Shown here: one piece after another, positions 43,755 through 52,629 of the stretch
How the letters are laid out: each line of letters starts with the position of its first letter
How positions within the stretch are numbered: position 1 is the first letter of the stretch
Origin: Paraburkholderia sp. DHOC27
GTDB lineage: Bacteria; Pseudomonadota; Gammaproteobacteria; Burkholderiales; Burkholderiaceae
DNA: 64,000 nucleotides
Direction: 5' to 3'
Assembly (NCBI RefSeq): GCF_003429005.1
Contig: NZ_QVQV01000006.1
Span: forward strand, 372,001 to 436,000
Position numbers and translations under genes: made by a program
The notes under the pieces: model-generated
Database searches by the model: none
Told to the model about the DNA's origin: nothing
The model's input: the letters and a program-made list of their open reading frames with translations, nothing else

Positions 43755-45998
43755 ATGTATAACAAAACGCCGCTGGCAACAGCGCTAGCGCTAGCTTTGG
43801 CTGTACCTTTCACCACTTCGGCATTCGCACAATCCACCACGGCAGCACCTTCGGCCACGCCGGCGGCAACTCCGGCGGCCACGCCGGCGGCCGCGGTAAG
43901 CGCGCCGTCTGCAGCGGCGAACAACGCGTCGAACAGCACCTCGAGCGGCAACGGCACGCTGCCGACCATTTCGGTGTCCAGCCAGGCGCAGCAGGATTTC
44001 CAGGCCGACACGTCGTCGGTGGGCGCGAAGAAGCCGACCGCGCTGCGTGATATCCCGCAGACCGTGACGGTCATCAACAAGGACCTGCTGCAGTCGCAGG
44101 GTGCGACCTCGTTCCAGGACGCGCTGCGTAACGCACCGGGCGTCACGATCGGCGCCGCGGAAGGCGGGCAGATCGGCAACAACATCAACCTGCGCGGCTT
44201 TACGGCCATCAACGACATCTACCTGGACGGTTTCCGCGATCGCAACCAGTACTATCGCGATACCTTCGACCTGCAGGAAATCGAAGTGCTGTACGGCCCT
44301 TCGTCGATGTTGTTCGGGCGCGGCTCGACCGGCGGCGTGATCAACCAGGTCAGCAAGAAGGCGAACCTGCAGGAGTCCGGCGAAGTGTCGGCGACGGTCG
44401 GCACGGACGACCGCTATCGCAGCACCGTCGACCTCAACCATCCGTTGACGGATACCTCCGCGCTGCGCATCAACGCGTTCGGCCAGAGCATGGGTTCGAC
44501 GCGCGACTACGAAAAGAACAAGGACTGGGGCATCGCGCCCGAAGCGCGCTTCGGCATTGGCACGCCCACGGAGGTGACGCTGTCCGCGCTGATCCAGCAC
44601 AACAACGACATGCCGGACTACGGCGTGCAGGCGTTGAACGGACATCCGGCGCCGGTCGGCAAGAATACGTTCTATGGCCTCACCACGGACCGCACGATCC
44701 AGGACGTGCAGATCTTCACCGCGGCCATCAAACACAAGTTCTCCGATGACCTGTCGCTGACCAACCAGACGCAGATCTCGCATTCGATGACCGACGCGCG
44801 CGAAACCGCGCCGCAGGCGGTGCTGACCGGCCCGCTGGCGACCAGCCCGGCGCTCTCCAACGGCAACTACACGAACCTGCCGCCGTCGGATCTGTTCATC
44901 AAGCTGCAAAGCCATGACCGCGTGATCCAGAATCACGCGATCTACAACGACACCTCGCTCGACTACAAATTCACCACCGGCCTGATCAAGCACGACGTGA
45001 TCGCCGGGGTCGAACTCGGTCACGACAGCTATACAAACCAGGCCTACACGCGCAACAACCTGCCGGTGGTGTCGTTGGTCGATCCGGTCGCCCTGTCGTC
45101 GACGCCGGGGGGCACCACGACGACCGGCAACTACGCGGACTCGGGCTCCAACGAAATCGCCGCGTATATCAACGATACGATCTCGCTCGGCCAGCACTGG
45201 AAGGTGGTGGGTGGGGTGCGCTGGGATCGCTTCCAGGCGCAGATTCACAACACCATCAGCGCGCCGTTGTACGCGAGCCAGACCAACTTCTTCACCAGCG
45301 TGCGCGCCGGGGTGATCTATCAGCCGACCGACTGGCAGTCGTATTACTTCTCTTACGGCACATCTTTCGATCCCTCACTGGAAGCCCTCACGGTCACCAA
45401 TCTGACGCAGAATCTGGCGCCTGAGTCGACCCGTTCGTATGAGGTGGGCGGCAAGTGGGATCTGCTGGGCGGCAATCTGTCGGTGACCTCGGCATTGTTC
45501 CGCGAGGAAATGACCAACGCGCGCACCCAGGTTTCGCCCACCGAATACGAACTCGACGGCGATATCCGCGTGGACGGTTATCAGGCCGGCGTGACGGGTC
45601 ACATCACCGACAAGTGGCAGATTTATGGTGGCTACACGTACATGGACGCTGTCATCCTGAAGGCGATGGATGGTACACAGGGTCACACGCCGGCCAACAC
45701 GCCGCGTAACACGCTGACGTTGTGGACCACGTATGCCTTCACGCCACATTGGGAAATTGGCGGCGGTCCGAGCTATATGTCCTCGCGCTATGCGTCGAAC
45801 ACTAACTACGTGGAAGTGGGCGGCTACACGCGTTGGGACGCCACGGCGGCTTATCACGCGAAGAAGTACGACGTGCGTCTGAATTTGCTGAACCTGACCA
45901 ACAAGTACTACTACGACGCGCTGATTCCATCGGATGGCGGCCGTTCGGTGCCGGGCATTGGCCGGACCTTCCTCGCGACCGTCGATTACCGCTTCTGA
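43755..45998 (+). CDS. TonB-dependent siderophore receptor
   Basis: The 747-residue outer-membrane protein has a signal peptide ending near TSAFAQS, an Ala/Pro/Thr-rich linker (about 28-68) and a plug domain with LRDIPQTVTVINKDLLQSQG, LRNAPGVTIGAAEGG and VLYGPSSMLFGRGSTGGVIN. The beta-barrel follows and ends in a terminal aromatic, TVDYRF. This fits the Fiu/CatE-like catecholate siderophore group, and the adjacent piuC-type gene supports this. A Fur-box-like site lies upstream. The ATG at 43755 starts the signal peptide. Confidence 0.93.
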   Translation: MYNKTPLATALALALAVPFTTSAFAQSTTAAPSATPAATPAATPAAAVSAPSAAANNASNSTSSGNGTLPTISVSSQAQQDFQADTSSVGAKKPTALRDIPQTVTVINKDLLQSQGATSFQDALRNAPGVTIGAAEGGQIGNNINLRGFTAINDIYLDGFRDRNQYYRDTFDLQEIEVLYGPSSMLFGRGSTGGVINQVSKKANLQESGEVSATVGTDDRYRSTVDLNHPLTDTSALRINAFGQSMGSTRDYEKNKDWGIAPEARFGIGTPTEVTLSALIQHNNDMPDYGVQALNGHPAPVGKNTFYGLTTDRTIQDVQIFTAAIKHKFSDDLSLTNQTQISHSMTDARETAPQAVLTGPLATSPALSNGNYTNLPPSDLFIKLQSHDRVIQNHAIYNDTSLDYKFTTGLIKHDVIAGVELGHDSYTNQAYTRNNLPVVSLVDPVALSSTPGGTTTTGNYADSGSNEIAAYINDTISLGQHWKVVGGVRWDRFQAQIHNTISAPLYASQTNFFTSVRAGVIYQPTDWQSYYFSYGTSFDPSLEALTVTNLTQNLAPESTRSYEVGGKWDLLGGNLSVTSALFREEMTNARTQVSPTEYELDGDIRVDGYQAGVTGHITDKWQIYGGYTYMDAVILKAMDGTQGHTPANTPRNTLTLWTTYAFTPHWEIGGGPSYMSSRYASNTNYVEVGGYTRWDATAAYHAKKYDVRLNLLNLTNKYYYDALIPSDGGRSVPGIGRTFLATVDYRF

Positions 45999-46113
45999 TT
46001 CAAGCCGACACGTTCGCGCCGGGTGGCCGCGTCGGATCCACGATTTGCTGGTGCGTTTGTCAGGCCTCGTTACCTGACCCTGACCCAGCGGCCACCCGCG
46101 AAAGGATGAATGG

Positions 46114-46797
46114 ATGCTGTTGCAGATTCCCAAAGTGCTCGACGACGAGCAACTGCGCTCGATGCGCGAACGGCTCGATACGGCAGGCAGTGCCTGGGTG
46201 GATGGCCGCGCGACGGCCGGCTACCAGGGCGCGCCGGTCAAGAACAATCAGCAGATCGAGCAGTTCTCGCCGCTCGCTCGTGAACTCGGCGACGTGATCC
46301 TCGCCGCGCTGGAGCGGCATCCGCTCTTCATCAGCGCCGTGCTGCCGAACCAGGTTTATCCGCCGCTCTTCAATCGCTACGAAGGCGGCATGGAGTTCGG
46401 CAGTCACGTGGATGGCGCCGTGCGGCTCCTACCGAACGGTGCCAAGGTCCGCACCGACGTCTCGATGACGCTATTCCTCTCGGCACCGGATGAATACGAC
46501 GGCGGCGAGCTGATCATCGAGGACACCTACGGCGTGCAACAGGTGAAGCTGCCGGCGGGCGACATGATCGTCTATCCGGCCACCAGCCTGCATCGCATTA
46601 CGCCTGTGACGCGCGGCGCGCGGCTGGCGAGTTTTTTCTGGGCGCAAAGTCTCGTGCGCAGCGACACGCAACGCGCGCTGCTGTTCGACATGGACACCGC
46701 GATTCAACGCCTGAACGCGACCCAGGCCGACGAGGCGGCTCGCCGCAGCCTCGTTGGTTGCTATCACAACCTGTTGCGGCAATGGAGTGAAACGTGA
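46114..46797 (+). CDS. piuC: PKHD-type Fe(II)/2-oxoglutarate-dependent hydroxylase, PiuC/YbiX-like
   Basis: The 227-residue protein has FNRYEGGMEFGSHVDGAV (H-x-D iron ligands), LFLSAPDEYDGGELIIED, and YPATSLHRITPVTRGARLAS, with the second His and the Arg that binds 2-oxoglutarate. It follows a TonB-dependent receptor, as YbiX does Fiu, and overlaps the next gene by four bases. Its substrate is not firmly known; siderophore processing is proposed for relatives. Confidence 0.92.
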   Translation: MLLQIPKVLDDEQLRSMRERLDTAGSAWVDGRATAGYQGAPVKNNQQIEQFSPLARELGDVILAALERHPLFISAVLPNQVYPPLFNRYEGGMEFGSHVDGAVRLLPNGAKVRTDVSMTLFLSAPDEYDGGELIIEDTYGVQQVKLPAGDMIVYPATSLHRITPVTRGARLASFFWAQSLVRSDTQRALLFDMDTAIQRLNATQADEAARRSLVGCYHNLLRQWSET

Positions 46798-47543
46798 GTG
46801 CATCTGTAGACGAACTGGATCGTGGCGTAACGCCTGGGTCGGACCAACGCTTCGACGCCGGTCGCGGTGGCAGCAACGTGCCGCCGCGGCGCGAGCGCGG
46901 CGCTGAACCGGTGCGCAAGCCCAAGGGCGCGCGCCGCATCACGTTCATCAAGTGGCTGCGCAAGGTGCATGGCTGGATCGGCTTGTGGGGCGCGGCGCTA
47001 GGTCTGCTGTTCGGTACCACCGGCTTTCTGCTGAATCATCGCGGCGGTCCGCTGCGCGTGTCGACGGGCGAACCGGTGGTCTCTTCCGTGCAGGTGCCGT
47101 TGCCGCAACCGGCCCCGGAAACGCCGCGCGAACTCGCGAAGTGGCTCAAGCAGGATCTAAAGCTGCAAGGCAAGCCTGGGCGCATGCAGAACGAACCGGA
47201 GCACAAGGTGGCGTGGGGCGATCGCAGCATGACCCAGCCGGAGCACTGGCAGATCAGCTTCGCCTCGCCGCGTGAGAACACCTCGGCGGATTACTGGGTG
47301 GGCAATGATTACGTGACCGTCAAGCGCAGCGAAAATTCGTTCCTCGCCACGCTCACCAACCTGCATAAGGGCGTGGGCATGAGCATCGGCTGGGTGCTGG
47401 TGGTGGATACGCTGGCGGGCAGCATCATCCTGCTGTCGTTGACGGGCGTGTTGCTGTGGTCGGAGCTGAACCGGCGCAAGACGGTGGGCGCGGTTCTCGT
47501 GATCGGCTCGATCGTCGCCGCGCTGTGCGTGGGGCTGGGCTGA
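46794..47543 (+). CDS. PepSY-associated transmembrane protein (PiuB-like)
   Basis: The 249-residue protein has FIKWLRKVHGWIGLWGAALGLLFG with a membrane helix and a histidine, a periplasmic domain of about 120 residues, and two C-terminal membrane segments with LHKGVGMSIGWVLVVDTLAGSII (conserved His). This is the short form of PepSY-TM proteins found beside siderophore receptors, often linked to ferric siderophore reduction. The first about 40 residues are polar and low-complexity. It is translationally coupled to the PiuC-type gene. Confidence 0.82.
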   Translation: MSASVDELDRGVTPGSDQRFDAGRGGSNVPPRRERGAEPVRKPKGARRITFIKWLRKVHGWIGLWGAALGLLFGTTGFLLNHRGGPLRVSTGEPVVSSVQVPLPQPAPETPRELAKWLKQDLKLQGKPGRMQNEPEHKVAWGDRSMTQPEHWQISFASPRENTSADYWVGNDYVTVKRSENSFLATLTNLHKGVGMSIGWVLVVDTLAGSIILLSLTGVLLWSELNRRKTVGAVLVIGSIVAALCVGLG

Positions 47544-47554
47544 GGCGGGCTTGG

Positions 47555-47591
47555 GGTGGCTTTTCCGGGTGGCTTTCCGGGCGGCTTTCCT
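47555..47591. repeat. Three 12-13 bp tandem repeats
   Basis: Units of the GGTGGCTTTCCG type occur at 47555-47567, 47568-47579 and 47580-47591, immediately after the PepSY-type gene. Confidence 0.7.
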
Positions 47592-47690
47592 CGAGCCTTT
47601 TCAAGCTGACGTCTAGCCAGGGTCCTCGAGCCTGGGGACACGTTCGAAACAAGGCCCATGTAGGGGCCGACAGGTCTTTCTGGATGGGCG

Positions 47691-47724
47691 AGGGGCGTCT
47701 CCCGAGGTACGCCCCTTGTTTTTT
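47691..47724 (+). terminator. Intrinsic terminator
   Basis: An 8-bp stem AGGGGCGT/ACGCCCCT (47691-47698 and 47709-47716) is followed by a T-rich tract. It ends the siderophore-receptor unit before waaC. Confidence 0.8.
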
Positions 47725-47806
47725 CATGCTTTTGCACGCGACGCGCTAAAATTGCCGTCCTCTCAACGCTTCTTCAGGCCGGAAACGCCGGCGTTCCACT
47801 TTGAGC

Positions 47807-48802
47807 GTGCAAAAGATACTGATCGTCAGAGTGTCGTCGCTGGGCGACGTCGTTCACAACATGCCGGTGATCGCGGACATCCGTCGCCGGCATCCCGAAG
47901 CGCAGATCGACTGGCTGGTCGAGGAAAGCTTCGTGGGGCTCGTGGAGCTGGTGAACGGCGTGCGTCGTGCGATTCCGGTATCGCTGCGCCGCTGGCGCAA
48001 GCGGGTGCTCTCGCCTGGCAACTGGCGCGAGATCAGCGCCTTTCGCCGCGCGCTGGCGGCCGAGAAATACGACCTGGTGATCGACTGCCAGGGGCTCATC
48101 AAAACCGCCTGGGTCGCACGCATGGCACGCGGGCCGGTGGTGGGCCTCGCCAACCGTACCGATGGTGCGGGCTTCGAATGGCCGGTGCGCTTCTTCTACG
48201 ATAAGCGCGTGCCGATCGAGCCGCGCACACACGTGGTGGAGCGCACGCGTCAACTGGTCGCCGCCGCGCTGGGTGACCCCAAACCCGAGCCCACCGACGA
48301 GATCGATTTCGGCCTCGACACCGGGCGCGCGGCGCTGGCGCTGTCGCAAGCAGACCTGAATCTTCCCGTGCCTTACGTGGTGTTCGTGCATGCCACTTCG
48401 CGCGCCGACAAGCAATGGCCGGATACCGCGTGGATCGAACTGGGGCAGTCGCTGGTGCGGCGCGGCGCGTCGATCGTGCTGCCGTGGGGCAGCGACGCCG
48501 AGCGCGTCACCAGCGAACGGCTCGCGAAGGAATTCGGCGCCGCGGCCATCGTGCCGCCGCGGCTGTCGTTGCCGGCGGTGGTCGGTTTGATCGACGGCGC
48601 AGCCGCCACAGTGGGGGTTGATACAGGTCTAGTTCACATCGCCGCCGCGCTGAAGCGGCCAACGGTCGAGTTGTACAATTTCGCGACCGCATGGCGCACC
48701 GGTGGCTACTGGTCACCGAACGTCATCAATCTCGGCACCGCTGGCCAGCCGCCCACGCTGCAACAGGTGAAGTCGGCGCTGGCCGGTTTCGGCCTGCTGT
48801 AA
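47807..48802 (+). CDS. waaC: Lipopolysaccharide heptosyltransferase I
   Basis: A GT9-family enzyme that adds the first heptose to Kdo2-lipid A on the cytoplasmic face. It begins with QKILIVRVSSLGDVVHNMPVI, has VIDCQGLIKTAWVAR, FVHATSRADKQWP and VGVDTGLVHIAAALKRP, the donor-site block of heptosyltransferases. The GTG at 47807 gives the usual MQKIL start; a TTG at 47801 adds two residues. It is followed 14 bp later by the Kdo hydroxylase gene. Confidence 0.93.
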   Translation: MQKILIVRVSSLGDVVHNMPVIADIRRRHPEAQIDWLVEESFVGLVELVNGVRRAIPVSLRRWRKRVLSPGNWREISAFRRALAAEKYDLVIDCQGLIKTAWVARMARGPVVGLANRTDGAGFEWPVRFFYDKRVPIEPRTHVVERTRQLVAAALGDPKPEPTDEIDFGLDTGRAALALSQADLNLPVPYVVFVHATSRADKQWPDTAWIELGQSLVRRGASIVLPWGSDAERVTSERLAKEFGAAAIVPPRLSLPAVVGLIDGAAATVGVDTGLVHIAAALKRPTVELYNFATAWRTGGYWSPNVINLGTAGQPPTLQQVKSALAGFGLL

Positions 48803-48816
48803 CAGGAAAGGCGACC

Positions 48817-49701
48817 ATGAACGAAACCCAGATCATCGAAGTAACCAGCGCCGACTGGCATGGACACAACCTGTCCGTGCCGCGCGAGACGCTGCTGGCC
48901 GGCGTCGAACGCGGCAAGGTGCTGTATTTCCCGAATCTGCGCTTTGCCATCGAAGGCGGTGAACAGGCGCTGCTCGACCCGGCGCTCGCCGATCCGAATC
49001 GCAAGAACATCAGCCTCGAGCCCAACGGCGGTGTGCTCCACGGCGTGGTGGGCGACGCGGTCACGCAATCTGCCGTGCGCGCGTTGATTGCCCGCTATCA
49101 GGCCAATGCACGGACACTGGTTGACGGTCTCTTTCCCGAATACGATGGCAAGCTGCGCGTGGCGCCGACCAGCCTGCGGCTGCATCAGGTGGAAACGCGC
49201 CAGACGTCCTGGCGCAAGGACGACAGCCGCCTGCACGTCGACGCTTTCCCCTCACGTCCCAACTACGGCGAGCGCATTCTGCGCGTCTTCACCAACGTGA
49301 ACCCGCATGGCACACCGCGCGTGTGGCGCGTGGGCGAGCCGTTCGAGGACATGGCGAAGCGCTTCCTGCCGCGCATCAAGCCGCAAATGCCGGGCTCCGC
49401 GTGGCTGATGAACCTGCTGCACGTGACGAAATCTCAACGCAGCGAATACGACCATCTGATGCTGAATCTGCACGACAGCATGAAGGCCGATCTGGAGTAT
49501 CAGAAGGCGAGCCCGCAGCAGAGCATGCCGTTTCCGCCGGGCAGCGTGTGGGTGTGCTTCTCGGATCAGACGTCGCACGCGGTGATGTCCGGCCAGTTCA
49601 TGATGGAACAGACTTTCTTCCTGCCGGTGAAGGCGATGGCGCAACCCGAGTGCGCGCCGCTCGGCATCCTCGAACGCCTGAAGGGCAGGGCGCTGGTTTG
49701 A
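48817..49701 (+). CDS. kdoO: Kdo 3-hydroxylase (Fe(II)/2-oxoglutarate-dependent)
   Basis: The 294-residue protein matches the KdoO family described in Burkholderia and Yersinia, which hydroxylates the outer Kdo of lipid A core to Ko using O2 and 2-oxoglutarate. Seen here are RLHVDAFPSRPNYGERILRV (H-x-D) and SDQTSHAVMSGQF, with a second candidate His. AGGAAAGG upstream supports the ATG. It lies between waaC and waaA, the expected context. The family call is from recalled sequence features and position. Confidence 0.82.
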   Translation: MNETQIIEVTSADWHGHNLSVPRETLLAGVERGKVLYFPNLRFAIEGGEQALLDPALADPNRKNISLEPNGGVLHGVVGDAVTQSAVRALIARYQANARTLVDGLFPEYDGKLRVAPTSLRLHQVETRQTSWRKDDSRLHVDAFPSRPNYGERILRVFTNVNPHGTPRVWRVGEPFEDMAKRFLPRIKPQMPGSAWLMNLLHVTKSQRSEYDHLMLNLHDSMKADLEYQKASPQQSMPFPPGSVWVCFSDQTSHAVMSGQFMMEQTFFLPVKAMAQPECAPLGILERLKGRALV

Positions 49702-49777
49702 GCGCCGCCCGCTCCGCGCACGGCTGCGCTCAGTTCATAGCCGGTCTCGAAACGAAAAATACAGGCGCGGGGCGCGG

Positions 49778-51079
49778 ATGCTAAGGGCGATCTATAACGC
49801 GCTCTGGTGGCTCGTGGCGCCGCTTGCCGTGCTGCGGCTGTTGATCCGTTCGCGCAAGGAGCGCGGCTATCGCGAGCATATCGGCGAGCGCTTCGGCTAT
49901 GCGAGCGGACGCTTGCCCGAAGACGACACGCCTTTGATCTGGGTGCACGCGGTCTCCGTGGGCGAGACGCGCGCGGCGCAGCCGCTGATCGAAGCGCTGA
50001 TGAAGGCGCGCCCGGACGCACGCATTCTGCTGACGCATATGACGCCGAGCGGCCGCGCCACCGGCGAGCAGATTTTCGGCGATCGCGTGTTGCGCAGCTA
50101 TCTGCCGTACGACCTGCCGCATGCCGTGCGGCGGTTTCTGCGGACGTGGCGGCCGTCGCTGGGTCTCGTGATGGAAACCGAAGTCTGGCCGACGCTGATC
50201 GACGAATGCCGGCGCGCCGATGTGCCGCTGGTGCTGACCAACGCGCGCATGTCCGCGCGCTCGTACAAGCGGGCGGCGAAGTTCGGCAGCGGCACGCGCG
50301 AGGTGTTCGGCGGTTTTGCCCGTGTGCTGGCGCAGAGTCCGTCGGATGCCGAACGGCTCACCGCGCTGGGCGCACGCAACGTGGCCGTGCTTGGCAACCT
50401 GAAGTTCGACATGAGCACGCCGCCAGAGCTGGCCGCGCGGGGTCATGCGTGGCGCGCGGCGATCGGCGCACGGCCGGTGTGGGTCGCGGCCAGTACGCGC
50501 GAAGGCGAAGAGGAACTGGTGCTGCAGGCATTCGCGGCGTTGGGTGTCGAGGATGCGCTGTTGATCCTGGTGCCGCGTCATCCACAGCGCTTCAACGAAG
50601 TGGCGGCGCTGGTCGAGCGCAGCGGGCTGCGCCTCGAACGGCGTTCCACTTGGGCGCCGGGTGCGGCTGGCGCGTCGGCACTGAGTGTGACGCGGCCGCT
50701 GCCGGAAGATGTCACGGTGCTGCTGGGTGATTCGATGGGCGAATTGGGGGCGTACTATGCCGCGTCGGATCTGGCGTTCATCGGCGGCAGCCTGTTGCCG
50801 CTGGGTGGGCAGAACCTGATCGAGGCGTGCGCAGTGGGGGTGCCGGTGTTGATCGGGCCGCACGTGTTCAACTTTACCCAGGCGACAGCGGATGCCGTGG
50901 CGGCAGGCGCGGCGGTGCAGGTGCAGGACCCCGCTGATCTGGCGCGCGCGTTGCGCGAACTGTTCAACGACAAGTCGCGGCGCCTCGCCATGAGCGGCGC
51001 CGCTTCGGCGTTCGCCGCGCGCCATCGCGGCGCGACGGCGCGCACGGTGGATGTGTTGATGGCGTTGTTGCCGGGGTGA
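49778..51079 (+). CDS. waaA: 3-deoxy-D-manno-octulosonic acid transferase
   Basis: The 433-residue enzyme transfers Kdo from CMP-Kdo to lipid IVA. The N-terminal membrane anchor is followed by RKERGYREHIGERFG and WVHAVSVGETRAAQPL (catalytic Glu). Further on come METEVWPTLI, FGGSLLPLGGQNLIEACAVGVPVLIGPH and FTQATADAV, all typical of WaaA. It completes the waaC - Kdo hydroxylase - waaA core group. Confidence 0.95.
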   Translation: MLRAIYNALWWLVAPLAVLRLLIRSRKERGYREHIGERFGYASGRLPEDDTPLIWVHAVSVGETRAAQPLIEALMKARPDARILLTHMTPSGRATGEQIFGDRVLRSYLPYDLPHAVRRFLRTWRPSLGLVMETEVWPTLIDECRRADVPLVLTNARMSARSYKRAAKFGSGTREVFGGFARVLAQSPSDAERLTALGARNVAVLGNLKFDMSTPPELAARGHAWRAAIGARPVWVAASTREGEEELVLQAFAALGVEDALLILVPRHPQRFNEVAALVERSGLRLERRSTWAPGAAGASALSVTRPLPEDVTVLLGDSMGELGAYYAASDLAFIGGSLLPLGGQNLIEACAVGVPVLIGPHVFNFTQATADAVAAGAAVQVQDPADLARALRELFNDKSRRLAMSGAASAFAARHRGATARTVDVLMALLPG

Positions 51080-51183
51080 GCGGTGATACGCTGGGCGCGC
51101 CCACAAATCGTATACTCTGCGGAAAATGAGTGTTGGTCGCTCGACGCTTCTTGCCTCGCACTGCCTTTCTCGACGGTTCTCCT

Positions 51184-51930
51184 ATGACGCTCTTTACCGA
51201 CCTCGGATTTCAATGGGACCGCGCTGCGATTCCCGATGATCTGCCGACCCATTCCGTGAAACGGGTGTGCTTTCGCTTCCACCGAATGCTGCCTGAGTTC
51301 GTGTGGGATGCGAGTGTGCTCGAAGGCAATCCATTCACCTTTCCGGAAGTGAAGACGCTGTTGGATGGTGTGACCGTAGGCGGTCGAAAAATCTCGGATC
51401 AGGAACAGATCCTGAATCTGGTCGATAGCTCCAGGCATTTGCTGACGCTTGTACAAAACCAACGGTTCGCGCTGGATAAGCTGACCTTCTGTGATTTGCA
51501 TCGCATCGTGGCACGCAACGAGGCGCTCGAATGGGGCGTGTTTCGCGGCGAGGGTGAAGAAACGCATTACACGCCAGATGTGGCGCTTGGTGAACTCGGC
51601 CGCTACACGCCGTTACCGACTGCTCCGGGCGCACCGGAACTCAACCGTGTCTTTGCCGCAGGTACGCGTGCGCTCGGCGAGCAGGTGTCCAATGCATTCG
51701 AGCGTGGCTGCGCGTTCTTCCTGTTCGGCGCGTTGCAACAGTTTTTCTTCGATGGCAACAAGCGCACGTCCCGCTTCATGATGAACGGCGTCTTGATGTC
51801 GCATGGCATTGATGCCATCAGCGTGCCCGCTCAGCGCGCCGCGGACTTCAACGAGAAGATGGTGCGCTTTTATACGTCGAAGGACGCGTCGGAAATGATG
51901 GCATTCCTGCTGGAATGCCATCCAAAATGA
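51184..51930 (+). CDS. Fic/Doc-fold protein without the motif histidine
   Basis: The 248-residue protein has an N-terminal ASVLEGNPFT segment (43-52) like the Fic inhibitory-helix motif S/T-x3-E-G/N, then the Fic core. The core reads QFFFDGNKRTSR (186-197), where the family pattern is H-P-F-x-D/E-G-N-G-R-x-x-R. Gln186 stands where the catalytic His should be, and GNK resembles Doc (a kinase) rather than AMPylating Fic. The protein may be inactive, bind without catalysis, or use another mechanism. The ATG at 51184 is chosen; a GTG at 51130 could add 18 residues. It converges with ureG, 39 bp away. Confidence 0.78.
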   Translation: MTLFTDLGFQWDRAAIPDDLPTHSVKRVCFRFHRMLPEFVWDASVLEGNPFTFPEVKTLLDGVTVGGRKISDQEQILNLVDSSRHLLTLVQNQRFALDKLTFCDLHRIVARNEALEWGVFRGEGEETHYTPDVALGELGRYTPLPTAPGAPELNRVFAAGTRALGEQVSNAFERGCAFFLFGALQQFFFDGNKRTSRFMMNGVLMSHGIDAISVPAQRAADFNEKMVRFYTSKDASEMMAFLLECHPK

Positions 51931-51969
51931 TGAGGGTTCGTACCCTGCATGGCTACGCATCGCACGCTC

Positions 51970-52617
51970 TCACGCCACCAGCAACCCCTTCTTCTCGATA
52001 AACGCAATCACATCGCCAAGGCCGTCCAGCGCCTTGAGATTGCTCATTACGAACGGCCGCTCGCCGCGCATTTTCTTCGCGTCCGAGGCCATCACGTCCA
52101 GGTTCGCACCCACCATCGGGGCGAGGTCCGTCTTGTTGATCACCAGCAGATCCGATTTCGTGATGCCGGGGCCGCCTTTGCGCGGAATCTTCTCGCCGCC
52201 GGCTACGTCGATCACGTAGATGGTCAGGTCCGACAGTTCCGGGCTGAAGGTTGCGGCCAGATTGTCGCCGCCCGATTCGATGAAGACGATATCCGCGTCG
52301 GGAAAGCGCGTCAGCATGCGATCGACGGCTTCCAGGTTGATCGACGCGTCCTCGCGGATCGCCGTGTGCGGGCAGCCGCCCGTCTCCACACCCATGATGC
52401 GTTCGGCCGGCAACGCGCCCGCGACGGTCAACAGACGCTGGTCTTCCTTGGTGTAGATGTCGTTGGTGATGGCGACGAGATCGTAGCGTTCACGCATTGC
52501 CTTGCAGAGCATTTCGAGCAGCGTGGTCTTGCCGGAGCCAACGGGGCCGCCGACGCCCACGCGCAACGGCGGCAGTTTGCGGGTACGGCGAGCGGTGTGA
52601 TGCTGAGGTGCGTTCAT
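51970..52617 (-). CDS. ureG: Urease accessory GTPase
   Basis: A 215-residue UreG with the P-loop VGGPVGSGKTTLLEML, VETGGCPHTAIREDASINLEA (Cys-Pro-His metal site), FIESGGDNLAATFSPELSD and VINKTDLAPMVGANL. It uses GTP to drive nickel delivery to apo-urease with UreD, UreF and UreE. It is the last gene of the leftward urease unit, 12 bp after ureF. Confidence 0.96.
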   Translation of the reverse strand: MNAPQHHTARRTRKLPPLRVGVGGPVGSGKTTLLEMLCKAMRERYDLVAITNDIYTKEDQRLLTVAGALPAERIMGVETGGCPHTAIREDASINLEAVDRMLTRFPDADIVFIESGGDNLAATFSPELSDLTIYVIDVAGGEKIPRKGGPGITKSDLLVINKTDLAPMVGANLDVMASDAKKMRGERPFVMSNLKALDGLGDVIAFIEKKGLLVA

Positions 52618-52629
52618 GGTGGATGAGGT

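Noticed and set aside
43791..45248. 485-codon open frame on the minus strand opposite the siderophore receptor gene
   Set aside because: No signal peptide, domains or motifs; Arg/Val-rich shadow.
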